DNA of 64,000 nucleotides from Variovorax ginsengisoli (GTDB lineage: Bacteria > Pseudomonadota > Gammaproteobacteria > Burkholderiales > Burkholderiaceae_C), in assembly GCF_030811835.1 (NCBI RefSeq), contig NZ_JAUSRO010000013.1:124001-188000 (forward strand), read 5' to 3'. Shown here one piece after another: positions 7,799-16,078 of this stretch. The notes under the pieces were generated by a model. The model ran no database searches, was not told where the DNA came from, and saw nothing but the letters and a program-made list of their open reading frames with translations. The translations under genes and the position numbers were made by a program. Each line of letters opens with the position of its first letter. Positions within the stretch are counted from its first letter, which is position 1.

Positions 7799-8698
7799 GT
7801 GAAGAAACCCGCCGCAAAGGCCAAGTCCGCAGCCGATCCGAGCGTCGAGAAGACGCCGGTGAGCCGGCAGGCCGCGTCTGCGGCCCCGAAGGTTTCCGCG
7901 TCTGCTGCCAAGACCGCCAAGACGGCCAAGGCCTCTCAGGCCACCGCCACAGGCACTTCCGCCGCAGCCCATGAGGCTGTTGCTTCAACTCAACCGGCTG
8001 GCCGCAAGGCCGCACCCTCTGCCACACCGCTCCCCATGAAAAAAACGGCTGCTGCCTCTTCTCCCGCCACGTCGACTCCCTCGGCCTCGATCGCTGCGCC
8101 CGCCACGCGCGGTGGCCGCGTGTCGCGCCTGTCGCAACTGACGGTGCCTTCCATGGCCCAGTCGGTGGCCTCCACGGCTGCCAAGTCGAGCTTCACCCAG
8201 ATCGCCTCGACCGCGCTGGTCCCGCCACCGCACGTGGCACTCAAGAAGGACCCGAAGCTCGCGAACAACTGGAAGGACAAGACGGTGGACGAGCTGACCG
8301 ATGCCGAAGTCATCGCGATGCCGGACGCCGAATACATGAACGACAAGCAGATGGCGTTCTTCCGCCTGAAGCTGGTGGCCCTCAAGAAGGGTATTCTGGA
8401 CAACGCGGGCGAAACCACCGAGCACCTGCGTGAAGACACGGTGGTGGTGCCCGATCCGGCCGACCGCGCGACCATCGAGGAAGAGCATGCGCTGGAACTG
8501 CGCACGCGCGACCGTGAACGCAAGCTGCTCAAGAAGATCGAGCAGTCGATCCAGCGCATCGACGCCGGCGACTATGGCTACTGCGACGAGACCGGCGAGC
8601 CCATCGGCGTCGGTCGCCTGCTGGCACGGCCGACCGCCACGCTGTCGCTCGAAGCGCAACAGCGCCGCGAGCTCAAGCAGAAGATGTTCGGAGACTAG
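7799..8698 (+). CDS. dksA: DksA-type RNA polymerase-binding transcription factor with long N-terminal extension
   Basis: A 299-residue DksA, much longer than E. coli DksA (151), because of an N-terminal Ala/Lys/Ser/Pro-rich tail of about 140 residues. The DksA core starts near WKDKTVDELTDAEVIAMPD. The coiled-coil tip motif DxxDxA is present as DPADRA (residues 219-224). The zinc finger is degenerate: YGYCDETGEPIG...ATLSLEAQQRRE keeps a single Cys (262) where the classical protein has four. The GTG at 7799 was chosen because AAGGAG sits nine bases upstream; GTG at 7760 is an alternative. It presumably works with ppGpp at the secondary channel of RNA polymerase. Confidence 0.92.
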   Translation: MKKPAAKAKSAADPSVEKTPVSRQAASAAPKVSASAAKTAKTAKASQATATGTSAAAHEAVASTQPAGRKAAPSATPLPMKKTAAASSPATSTPSASIAAPATRGGRVSRLSQLTVPSMAQSVASTAAKSSFTQIASTALVPPPHVALKKDPKLANNWKDKTVDELTDAEVIAMPDAEYMNDKQMAFFRLKLVALKKGILDNAGETTEHLREDTVVVPDPADRATIEEEHALELRTRDRERKLLKKIEQSIQRIDAGDYGYCDETGEPIGVGRLLARPTATLSLEAQQRRELKQKMFGD

Positions 8699-8701
8699 GT
8701 T

Positions 8702-8792
8702 CTCCCCCAGGCTTGCCCACTGCGTGTGGCAGCGCCTACCCCCTTCCGGGGGCAACACCGGCGGCCCGGCGGAGCCGGTTCCGCGGTGTTTC
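8702..8792. repeat. Dispersed GC-rich palindromic repeat, copy B
   Basis: About 90 bases downstream of dksA. Order: CCCAGGCTTGCCCACTGCG, the hairpin CCCCCTTCCGGGGG, then GGCGGCCCGGCGGAGCCGG and TTCCGCGG. It is followed directly by copy C in the same orientation. Confidence 0.75.
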
Positions 8793-8798
8793 TGGCTC

Positions 8799-8889
8799 TC
8801 CCCCCAGGCTTGCCCACTGCGTGTGGCCGCCTATCCCCTTCCGCGGGCGACACCTGCGGCCCGGCGGAGCCGGTTCCGCGGTGTTCTGG
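8799..8889. repeat. Dispersed GC-rich palindromic repeat, copy C (tandem to B)
   Basis: Near-duplicate of copy B with the same blocks (GGCTTGCCCACTGCGTGTGG, hairpin, CCCGGCGGAGCCGGTTCCGC) and a few substitutions. Together B and C fill most of the dksA-hslV gap; the last 70 bases before hslV show nothing else clear. Confidence 0.75.
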
Positions 8890-8961
8890 TGGATAGGGTG
8901 AATTTTCGTGTGGGGGATGTTTCGGGGTTGTATTGGAAACCGGCGTCCCTAAGTGGGTGGG

Positions 8962-9507
8962 ATGGAACAGTTTCACGGAACCACGATTCTCAGTGTGCGG
9001 CGCAAGACGCCCGACGGCGACCAGGTTGCCATCGGGGGGGACGGGCAGGTCACGCTGGGGAACATCGTCATCAAGGGCACGGCGCGCAAGGTGCGGCGGC
9101 TCTATCACGGCAAGGTGCTGGCCGGTTTTGCCGGCGCCACCGCCGATGCCTTCACGCTCTTCGAGCGTTTCGAGGCCAAGCTCGAGAAGCACCAGGGGCA
9201 TCTGACCCGCGCGGCGGTCGAGCTCACCAAGGACTGGCGTACCGACCGGGTGCTGCGCAAGCTCGAAGCCATGCTCGCCGTGGCGGATGCCACCACCTCC
9301 CTCATCATCACCGGCAACGGTGACGTGCTCGAACCCGAGGACGGCGTGATCGCCATCGGTTCGGGTGGTGCCTACGCGCAGTCGGCGGCCAAGGCGCTGA
9401 TCGACAACACCGAGCTGTCTGCCGAGCAGATCGTCCGTAAATCCCTGGGGATCGCCGGGGAAATCTGCATTTACACCAATATGAACCATACGGTCGAGAC
9501 GCTGTGA
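8962..9507 (+). CDS. hslV: ATP-dependent protease proteolytic subunit HslV
   Basis: A 181-residue HslV (ClpQ), an N-terminal-nucleophile threonine peptidase that assembles with HslU. MEQFHGTTILSVRR exposes the catalytic Thr after short propeptide removal. Also typical are GDGQVTLG, GKVLAGFAGATADAFTLFE, and the C-terminal IGSGGAYAQSAAKAL. The ATG at 8962 gives the conserved start. It overlaps or closely abuts hslU (GTGA at 9504-9507). Confidence 0.96.
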   Translation: MEQFHGTTILSVRRKTPDGDQVAIGGDGQVTLGNIVIKGTARKVRRLYHGKVLAGFAGATADAFTLFERFEAKLEKHQGHLTRAAVELTKDWRTDRVLRKLEAMLAVADATTSLIITGNGDVLEPEDGVIAIGSGGAYAQSAAKALIDNTELSAEQIVRKSLGIAGEICIYTNMNHTVETL

Positions 9508-9512
9508 CCATC

Positions 9513-10835
9513 ATGTCCATGACCCCCCAGGAGATCGTCTCCGAGCTCGACAACCACATCGTCGGGCAGCCCGAGGCCAAGCGGGCCGTCGCCATTGCGC
9601 TGCGCAACCGGTGGCGCCGCCAGAAGGTCGAGGGCGCGCTGCGCACCGAGATCACCCCCAAGAACATCCTGATGATCGGCCCCACGGGTGTCGGCAAGAC
9701 CGAGATCGCGCGCCGGCTGGCCCGGCTGGCGGACGCGCCCTTCATCAAGGTCGAGGCGACCAAGTTCACCGAGGTCGGCTACGTGGGCAAGGATGTCGAT
9801 GCGATCATCCGCGACCTGGCCGAGATTGCCGTCAAGCAGACGCGCGAAAAGGAGAGCGCCAAGTTCCGCATGCGTGCGGAAGACGCTGCCGAAGACCGCA
9901 TCCTCGACGTCCTGTTGCCGCCCGCGCGCAACGCCGACGGCACCGCGCCCGACGCGAACAACGCCACCCGCCAGGCCTTCCGCAAGAAGCTGCGCGAGCA
10001 CGAACTCGACGACAAGGAGATTGAGCTCGATCTGGCCGAGACCCGCGCACCCATGGAAATCATGGGCCCGGCCGGCATGGAAGAAATGACCGAACAGTTG
10101 CGCGGCATGTTCGGCCAGCTGGGCGCCGGCAAGCGCAAGACGCGCAAGCTCAAGATCGGCGAGGCCATGCGCCTGCTGATCGACGAGGAGGCTGGCAAGC
10201 TGGTCAACGAGGACGACATCCGCACGCTGGCCATCCAGAATGCCGAGCAGAACGGCATCGTCTTCATCGACGAGATCGACAAGGTCGCCACCCGCAGCGA
10301 TGCGCAGGGTTCGGACATCTCGCGCCAGGGCGTGCAACGTGACCTGCTGCCCTTGGTCGAAGGCACGGCGGTCACCACCAAGTACGGGGTGGTGCGCACC
10401 GACCACATCCTCTTCATCGCCAGCGGTGCGTTCCACCTGAGCAAGCCGAGCGATCTGATCCCGGAGCTGCAGGGGCGCTTTCCGATCCGGGTCGAGCTGC
10501 AGTCGCTCTCGGTGGCTGATTTCGAGAGCATCCTCACGCAGACACGTGCCTCGCTGGTCAAGCAGTACCAGGCGCTGCTGGCCACCGAAGGCGTCACGCT
10601 CGATTTCACGCCCGATGGCATCACCCGCCTGGCGGGTATCGCGTTCGATGTGAACGAGCGCACCGAGAACATCGGCGCGCGCCGCCTGTCGACGGTCATG
10701 GAGCGTCTGCTCGACGAGGTGAGTTTCGATGCCGCGAAGCTGGGCGGTCAATCGGTGCGGATCGATGCGGCTTACGTGGACCAACGTCTGGCGGCATTAA
10801 GTCACGACGAAGACCTTTCGCGCTTCATCCTCTGA
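9513..10835 (+). CDS. hslU: ATP-dependent protease ATPase subunit HslU
   Basis: A 440-residue AAA+ unfoldase of the HslUV protease. Walker A is GPTGVGKTEIARRLA, the pore motif GYVGKD, Walker B IVFIDEIDK, then the I-domain insert and C-terminal NIGARRLSTVMERLLDEVSF. The last residues (SRFIL) are the HslV-activating tail. Possible starts are GTG 9504 (overlapping hslV), ATG 9513 and ATG 9519; 9513 was chosen because MSMTPQEIVSEL resembles relatives. Confidence 0.96.
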   Translation: MSMTPQEIVSELDNHIVGQPEAKRAVAIALRNRWRRQKVEGALRTEITPKNILMIGPTGVGKTEIARRLARLADAPFIKVEATKFTEVGYVGKDVDAIIRDLAEIAVKQTREKESAKFRMRAEDAAEDRILDVLLPPARNADGTAPDANNATRQAFRKKLREHELDDKEIELDLAETRAPMEIMGPAGMEEMTEQLRGMFGQLGAGKRKTRKLKIGEAMRLLIDEEAGKLVNEDDIRTLAIQNAEQNGIVFIDEIDKVATRSDAQGSDISRQGVQRDLLPLVEGTAVTTKYGVVRTDHILFIASGAFHLSKPSDLIPELQGRFPIRVELQSLSVADFESILTQTRASLVKQYQALLATEGVTLDFTPDGITRLAGIAFDVNERTENIGARRLSTVMERLLDEVSFDAAKLGGQSVRIDAAYVDQRLAALSHDEDLSRFIL

Positions 10836-10845
10836 AGCTCGCCCT

Positions 10846-10877
10846 CCGAGGCGGTGCCGCTCCGCGCACCGCCTCGG
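10846..10877 (+). terminator. Terminator-like hairpin after hslU
   Basis: Perfect 12-bp stem CCGAGGCGGTGC / GCACCGCCTCGG with an 8-base loop, 10 bases after the hslU stop. No T tract follows, so termination may be incomplete or factor-assisted. It separates hslVU from the dcw cluster. Confidence 0.7.
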
Positions 10878-11003
10878 CGCTTCACGCAACACATTCATTG
10901 CGTGAGCTAAGTACTTCATTTGCAACGAAATTACCCGCTTCCTCGCGTTCGGAAGTGGTGCTAAGTCGTTGATTCCATTACAAAAAATACCCTTCGCGCC
11001 CCG

Positions 11004-11052
11004 TTGCGCCCGAATGGTTTCCTGCTACAGTGGAAAAAAGTGCAGTTAAGTG
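11004..11052 (+). promoter_or_regulatory. dcw cluster promoter with MraZ operator repeats
   Basis: TTGCGC (11004-11009), a 16-base spacer and TACAGT (11026-11031) preceded by TG form an extended -10 promoter. Overlapping it are three AGTG words at 11029, 11039 and 11049, spaced exactly 10 bases: AGTGGAAAAA, AGTGCAGTTA, AGTGGGAAAT. MraZ is known to bind short GTGG-type direct repeats one helical turn apart upstream of its own gene. These repeats therefore predict autoregulation of the operon. Confidence 0.75.
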
Positions 11053-11118
11053 GGAAATACTGTCGGATGTTGCCTCTTCGAGGTGCGCGATGGCTCCCAC
11101 CACAGGGGTACCGTGGTC

Positions 11119-11547
11119 GTGTTTCAAGGCGCTTCATCGCTCAGTCTGGATGTCAAGGGAAGGCTTTCCGTGCCTACCCGGCATCGTGACGTCCTGAGCG
11201 CGACCGCCGGCGGCCAACTGACGATCACCAAGCACCCGCACGGCTGTCTGATGATCTTCCCGCGTCCGGAATGGGAGAAATTCCGCGAGCGTATTGCCGC
11301 ACTGCCGATGTCGGCGCAGTGGTGGAAGCGCGTGTTCCTGGGCAATGCGATGGATGTCGAGATGGACGGTACCGGCCGGGTGCTCGTGTCGCCCGAACTG
11401 CGCGCAGCCGCCGGCATCTCGCGCGAGACGCTGATGCTGGGCATGGGCAACCATTTCGAACTGTGGGACAAGGCAACCTACGAGGCGAAGGAAGCCGAGG
11501 CCACGCAAGGCGAAATGCCCGACGTGTTCCAGGACTTCTCTTTCTGA
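11119..11547 (+). CDS. mraZ: MraZ, transcriptional regulator of the dcw operon
   Basis: A 142-residue protein with two tandem SpoVT/AbrB-like MraZ domains. Repeat one is FQGASSLSLDVKGRLSVPTRH and repeat two is NAMDVEMDGTGRVLVSPELR; each contains the conserved D-x-K/T-G-R motif. It starts at GTG 11119 (V-F-Q-G) with AGGGGT about ten bases upstream. First gene of the division and cell-wall cluster and the probable ligand of the AGTG repeats at 11029-11052. Confidence 0.95.
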   Translation: MFQGASSLSLDVKGRLSVPTRHRDVLSATAGGQLTITKHPHGCLMIFPRPEWEKFRERIAALPMSAQWWKRVFLGNAMDVEMDGTGRVLVSPELRAAAGISRETLMLGMGNHFELWDKATYEAKEAEATQGEMPDVFQDFSF

Positions 11548-11554
11548 GCCGCCC

Positions 11555-12478
11555 GTGGAAACTTCGTTCACCCACACCACCGTGCTCCTCGATGAGCCGA
11601 TCGATGCCCTGTTCGAAGGCCGCGGCGACGCGCCCGCGGGCACCTACGTCGATGCGACGTTCGGGCGAGGAGGCCATTCGCGGGCCATCCTGGCGAGGCT
11701 GGGGCCGCAAGGCCACCTGATTGCGTTCGACAAGGACGCCGAAGCGGTCGCCGAAGCAACGCGCATCACCGATGCGCGTTTTTCCATTCGGCATCAGGGC
11801 TTTCGGGACCTCGGGGAGCTGGCGCCGGCCAGCGTCGCCGGGCTGCTCATGGACCTGGGCATCAGCTCCCCGCAGATCGACAACCCCGCACGGGGTTTTT
11901 CTTTTCGTTTTGACGGCCCGCTCGACATGCGCATGGATACCACGCGCGGCGAGAGCGTGGCAGAGTGGCTGGCAACGGCCGAAACCCAACAGATTGCAGA
12001 GGTGATCCGTGACTATGGCGAAGAACGGTTTGCTGTTCAGATTGCAAAGGCGATTGTTGCTCGCCGACAAGAACGGGGCCCAGTTTCAACCACCACCGAG
12101 CTGGCCGACCTCGTGGCTGGCACGGTCAAAACCCGCGAGCAGGGCCAGAACCCTGCAACGCGCACATTTCAGGCTCTTCGGATTTTCATCAACGCCGAGC
12201 TTGAAGAGCTGCAACAGGCGCTAGACGCCAGCCTGTCGGTGCTCGAGCCGGGCGGCCGGCTGGCGGTGATCAGCTTCCACTCGCTGGAAGACCGCATCGT
12301 CAAGCAGTTCATCGCCAGGCACTCGAAAGAGGTGTACGACCGCCGCGCGCCTTTTGCCACGCCGCAACCGATGAAGCTGCGCCCGCTCGCGCGCATCCGG
12401 CCCTCGGAGGCCGAGGTGGCGGGCAATCCGCGATCGCGCAGCGCCATCCTGCGCATCGCCGAACGCACGGAGGCCTGA
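11555..12478 (+). CDS. rsmH: 16S rRNA (cytosine1402-N4)-methyltransferase
   Basis: A 307-residue RsmH (MraW). The N-terminal HTTVLLDEPIDAL, SAM-binding DATFGRGGHSRAIL, LLMDLGISSPQID, and C-terminal VISFHSLEDRIVKQF and NPRSRSAILRIAER are family hallmarks. It modifies C1402 in the ribosomal P site. It starts at GTG 11555, seven bases after mraZ. Confidence 0.97.
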   Translation: METSFTHTTVLLDEPIDALFEGRGDAPAGTYVDATFGRGGHSRAILARLGPQGHLIAFDKDAEAVAEATRITDARFSIRHQGFRDLGELAPASVAGLLMDLGISSPQIDNPARGFSFRFDGPLDMRMDTTRGESVAEWLATAETQQIAEVIRDYGEERFAVQIAKAIVARRQERGPVSTTTELADLVAGTVKTREQGQNPATRTFQALRIFINAELEELQQALDASLSVLEPGGRLAVISFHSLEDRIVKQFIARHSKEVYDRRAPFATPQPMKLRPLARIRPSEAEVAGNPRSRSAILRIAERTEA

Positions 12479-12483
12479 CGCAC

Positions 12484-12834
12484 ATGGCTCGCCTCAATGT
12501 GTTGCTGCTGCTCGCCGTCCTTGCGACGGCTTTGCTGCTTGTGCACACCCAGTACCGTTCGCGTCTGCTGTACACCGAGCTCGACCGTGCCCACACCGAG
12601 GCACGCCGCCTGGAGGTCGATGGCGAGCGCCTGCAGGTGGACAAGCGCGCGCAGGCCACCCCGCTGCGCGTGGAAAAGCTCGCCAAGGAGCAGCTCAAGA
12701 TGCGCACCACCACGCCGGCCATCACGCAGTACGTGCGTGCCGACGGCACGGTGATCCCTGCTGTGGTGGCGCCTGCGCCGGCAGCGGCTGCACCACGTGC
12801 CGGTGCAGCGGCCCCCGTGCGGAGGACGCCATGA
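12484..12834 (+). CDS. ftsL: Cell division protein FtsL
   Basis: A 116-residue single-pass membrane protein. It has a short cytoplasmic N-terminus, a transmembrane helix (VLLLLAVLATALLLVH), then a periplasmic leucine-zipper-like coiled coil (residues about 30-70). FtsL forms the FtsQLB complex that activates septal synthesis. The Ala/Pro-rich C-terminal tail (VVAPAPAAAAPRAGAAAP) is longer than in enterics. Its stop overlaps ftsI by ATGA. Confidence 0.93.
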   Translation: MARLNVLLLLAVLATALLLVHTQYRSRLLYTELDRAHTEARRLEVDGERLQVDKRAQATPLRVEKLAKEQLKMRTTTPAITQYVRADGTVIPAVVAPAPAAAAPRAGAAAPVRRTP

Positions 12835-14579
12835 GCCGCCGCAGCGTCCAGTACACGACCAGCCCGCTGCTGGCGAGCAAGACGCCGGTCTGGCGCAGCA
12901 AGTTCATCGTGGCGGTGATCGCGGTCGGCTTCGTCGTGCTGGCGGGCCGTGCCGCCTTCGTACAGGTCATTCACAACGACTTCTTCCAGCGCCAGGGCGA
13001 AGTGCGCTTCGCCCGCACGCTCGAGCTGCCCGCCAACCGGGGACGCATCCTCGATCGCAACGGCCTGCTGTTGGCCTCCAGTGTGGTGGCGCCCAGCATC
13101 TGGGCCATTCCAGAGGACATCGAGCGCGACGACCCGGACGTGCGCGCCAAGCTGCGCCAGCTTGCCAAGCTGCTGGAAATGCCGCAGAAGGACCTCGACA
13201 AGAAGCTCGAGGACGAAGACAAGACCTTCGTCTGGGTGCAGCGCCAGGTCGATCTGGCCATCGCCAAGCAGATTGCCGAACTCAACATCAAGGGCATCTA
13301 CCAGCGCAAGGAATACAAGCGCCAGTATCCCGAGGGCGAGGCTGCCGCGCATGTGGTGGGATTCACCAACGTCGAGGACCACGGCCAGGAAGGCATCGAG
13401 CTGCAGTTCGACAAGAACCTGGCGGGCAAGGCCGGTTCGCGCCGCGTCATCAAGGACCGCCTGGGCCGCGTGGTCGAGGGCGTGGGGGAAACCGTGCCGC
13501 CGCTCGACGGCAAGGACATCCAGCTGAGCATCGACAGCAAGGTGCAGTTCTTCGCCTACCAGAAGCTGCGCGACGCGGTGACCGCGCGCCGCGCCAAGGC
13601 CGGCAGCGTGGTGGTGATCGACGCGGTCACCGGCGAGGTCCTGGCACTGGCCAATTACCCGAGCTACGTGCCCGACAAGCGCCAGAACCTGACCGGCGAG
13701 CAATTGCGCAACCGTGCCATCACCGACACCTTCGAGCCGGGTTCGACCATGAAGCCCATCACCGTGGCGATGGCGCTGGAGGCGGGCCGCGTCAAGCCCT
13801 CGACGGTGATCGACACCAGCCCCGGCCGCTACCAGCTCGGCGGCTTCACCATCAGCGACACCCATAACTACGGCGCACTGACGGTCGAGGGCGTGATCCA
13901 GAAGTCGAGCAACGTCGGCGCGCTGAAAATCGCGCAGAGGATGCAGCCCCAGGAGATGTGGGACACCTACACCGCGCTGGGGTACGGCCAGAAGCCGCAG
14001 ATCCAGTTTCCCGGCGCGGTCACCGGCCGGCTGCGGCCATGGAAGAACTGGAAGCCGGTCGAGCAGGCGACCATGGCCTATGGCTATGGCCTGTCGGCCT
14101 CGCTGTTCCAGATGGTTCACTCCTACACCTCGTTCGCGCACGACGGCAGCATCATTCCGGTGACCATGCTCAAGAGCGGCGAGCCTGCCGTCGGTGTGCG
14201 CGTGTTCTCTGCCGAGAACGCACATGCGGTGCGCAAGATGCTGGAGATGGCGGCTGGCCCCGGCGGCACCGGCCAGCGCGCGCAGACGGTCGGCTATTCG
14301 GTGGGCGGCAAGTCGGGCACCGCGCACAAGCAGGTCGGCAAGGGCTACGCAAGCAACAAGTACCGTGCGTGGTTCACCGGCATGGCACCGATCGAGAAGC
14401 CACGCATCATCGTCGGCGTGATGATCGACGAGCCGAGCGACGGCCAGTATTTCGGCGGTGTGGCTGCGGCCCCCGTGTTCAGCGAAGTGGTGCAGCAGAC
14501 GCTGCGGATGATGAACGTGGCGCCCGATCTGGCGGTCAAGCCGCTGGTGATCACCAACGGCGTGGACGAAAGCTTCTGA
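12831..14579 (+). CDS. ftsI: Peptidoglycan D,D-transpeptidase FtsI (PBP3)
   Basis: A 582-residue class B penicillin-binding protein for septal cross-linking. It has an N-terminal membrane anchor (about 22-45), a pedestal domain (RGRILDRNG) and a transpeptidase domain with the catalytic SxxK in PGSTMKP, the SSN motif in QKSSNVG and KSG in GGKSGTAHK. It overlaps ftsL at its start and murE by one base at its stop. Confidence 0.97.
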   Translation: MSRRSVQYTTSPLLASKTPVWRSKFIVAVIAVGFVVLAGRAAFVQVIHNDFFQRQGEVRFARTLELPANRGRILDRNGLLLASSVVAPSIWAIPEDIERDDPDVRAKLRQLAKLLEMPQKDLDKKLEDEDKTFVWVQRQVDLAIAKQIAELNIKGIYQRKEYKRQYPEGEAAAHVVGFTNVEDHGQEGIELQFDKNLAGKAGSRRVIKDRLGRVVEGVGETVPPLDGKDIQLSIDSKVQFFAYQKLRDAVTARRAKAGSVVVIDAVTGEVLALANYPSYVPDKRQNLTGEQLRNRAITDTFEPGSTMKPITVAMALEAGRVKPSTVIDTSPGRYQLGGFTISDTHNYGALTVEGVIQKSSNVGALKIAQRMQPQEMWDTYTALGYGQKPQIQFPGAVTGRLRPWKNWKPVEQATMAYGYGLSASLFQMVHSYTSFAHDGSIIPVTMLKSGEPAVGVRVFSAENAHAVRKMLEMAAGPGGTGQRAQTVGYSVGGKSGTAHKQVGKGYASNKYRAWFTGMAPIEKPRIIVGVMIDEPSDGQYFGGVAAAPVFSEVVQQTLRMMNVAPDLAVKPLVITNGVDESF

Positions 14580-16078
14580 TGAACGACATCCGTTTTTCCT
14601 CCGCCAACGAAGCCGCGCACTGGTTGCGCTCGTGCGTGTCCGGCGATCTGCATGCCGACAGTCGCAGCATCGGTGAAGGCGACGCCTTCATCGCCTGGCC
14701 CGGCGCCGCGTCCGACGGCCGCGCGCATGTGGGCGCGGCCCTCGCGCGGGGCGCGTCGGTCTGCCTAGTCGAGCGCGAAGGCGTCGAGGGTTTTGGGTTC
14801 GACGACGATGCGATTGCCGCGTTTTCAGGGCTCAAGGCGGCCACCGGGCCGATCGCCGCCTCGTTCTATGGCCAGCCATCGAGCCAGCTGGCGGTCATCG
14901 CCGTGACGGGCACCAATGGCAAGACCTCGACGGCCTGGTGGCTGGCCGAGGCACTGTCTCAGCGCGCGGGCCACGGCCCTTGCGCGCTGGTGGGCACGCT
15001 GGGGATCGGCGCGCCGCCGTCGCTCACCTACACCGGCCTGACCACACCCGACCCGGTGATGCTGCAGCGCGCGTTGCGCGGTTTCGTCGCACGCGGCTTC
15101 AGCGCCTGCGCCATCGAGGCATCCTCCATCGGCATTGCCGAGCGGCGTCTGGACGGCTGCGACATCCGCGTGGCGGTGTTCACGAACTTCACGCAGGACC
15201 ACCTCGACTACCACGGCGACATGGACACCTACTGGGCCGCCAAGGCCGAGCTGTTCCGCTGGCCCGGACTGGGCGCGGCCGTGGTCAACATCGACGACGT
15301 GCACGGCGCCTCCCTGGTGGCCAACCTGATCGACCGCGGCACGGGTGCGCTCGACATCTGGACCGTGTCGGCGGCGGGGGCGCCTGCGCGGCTGCGCGCC
15401 CAGGACATCGGCCATGGCGTCGATGGACTCACCTTCAACGTGGTCGAGGAGGGTGCCGAACCCGAGCGGCTCGCCACACAACTCATCGGCCAGTACAACG
15501 TGGCCAACCTGCTGGGTGTGATCGGCACGCTGCGCTGCCTGGGCATGCCACTGGCGGCCGCCGTCGCCGCCTGCCGCAACCTGAGCAGCGTGCCCGGCCG
15601 CATGGAGCGCGTGAGCCTGGCTGGCCAGCCGCTGGCTGTGGTCGACTATGCCCACACGCCTGATGCGCTCGACAAGGCACTGGCGGGCCTGCGCCCCCTG
15701 GCGCAAGCCCGCGGCGGGCGGCTGTGGTGCGTGTTCGGCTGCGGCGGTGACCGCGATGCGGGCAAGCGCCCGATGATGGCGGCCGTGGCGGAGCGTCGGG
15801 CAGACTGTGTCGTGGTGACGAGCGACAACCCGCGCAGCGAAAAGCCCGCCGCCATCCTCAGCCAGATCCTGCTCGGCTTTGCCAGCCCGGAGACCGTGCA
15901 GGTCGAACCCGACCGCGCGCTGGCCATCGCGCAGGTATTGGCGCAGGCGGCACCCGAAGACGTGGTGCTGCTCGCCGGCAAGGGCCACGAAGACTGGCAG
16001 GAGATGGGTGGCCAGCGTGTGCCGTTCTCCGATCGCGCGCATGCGCTCGAGGCGCTTGCGATGCGGAGCGCCACATGA
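14579..16078 (+). CDS. murE: UDP-MurNAc-L-Ala-D-Glu:meso-diaminopimelate ligase
   Basis: A 499-residue Mur ligase adding meso-DAP to the stem peptide. The ATP loop is GTNGKTSTAWW. HxxxD-type residues occur in FTNFTQDHLDYHG with the carbamylated-Lys region (AAKAELF). The C-terminal domain has VVDYAHTPDAL, FGCGGDRDAGKRPMM and DNPRSE, the DNPR motif that specifies DAP rather than lysine. The DapF product upstream feeds this step. The start at 14579 overlaps the ftsI stop (TGATG). Confidence 0.97.
   Translation: MNDIRFSSANEAAHWLRSCVSGDLHADSRSIGEGDAFIAWPGAASDGRAHVGAALARGASVCLVEREGVEGFGFDDDAIAAFSGLKAATGPIAASFYGQPSSQLAVIAVTGTNGKTSTAWWLAEALSQRAGHGPCALVGTLGIGAPPSLTYTGLTTPDPVMLQRALRGFVARGFSACAIEASSIGIAERRLDGCDIRVAVFTNFTQDHLDYHGDMDTYWAAKAELFRWPGLGAAVVNIDDVHGASLVANLIDRGTGALDIWTVSAAGAPARLRAQDIGHGVDGLTFNVVEEGAEPERLATQLIGQYNVANLLGVIGTLRCLGMPLAAAVAACRNLSSVPGRMERVSLAGQPLAVVDYAHTPDALDKALAGLRPLAQARGGRLWCVFGCGGDRDAGKRPMMAAVAERRADCVVVTSDNPRSEKPAAILSQILLGFASPETVQVEPDRALAIAQVLAQAAPEDVVLLAGKGHEDWQEMGGQRVPFSDRAHALEALAMRSAT

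Noticed and set aside
8890..8961. Heat-shock (sigma32) promoter for hslVU
   Set aside because: No CTTGAA / CCCCAT-like pair with correct spacing could be found in the 70 bases before hslV.
10878..11003. Possible small gene or RNA between hslU and the dcw promoter
   Set aside because: No open frame with a start and ribosome site, and no strong structure apart from the hslU hairpin.
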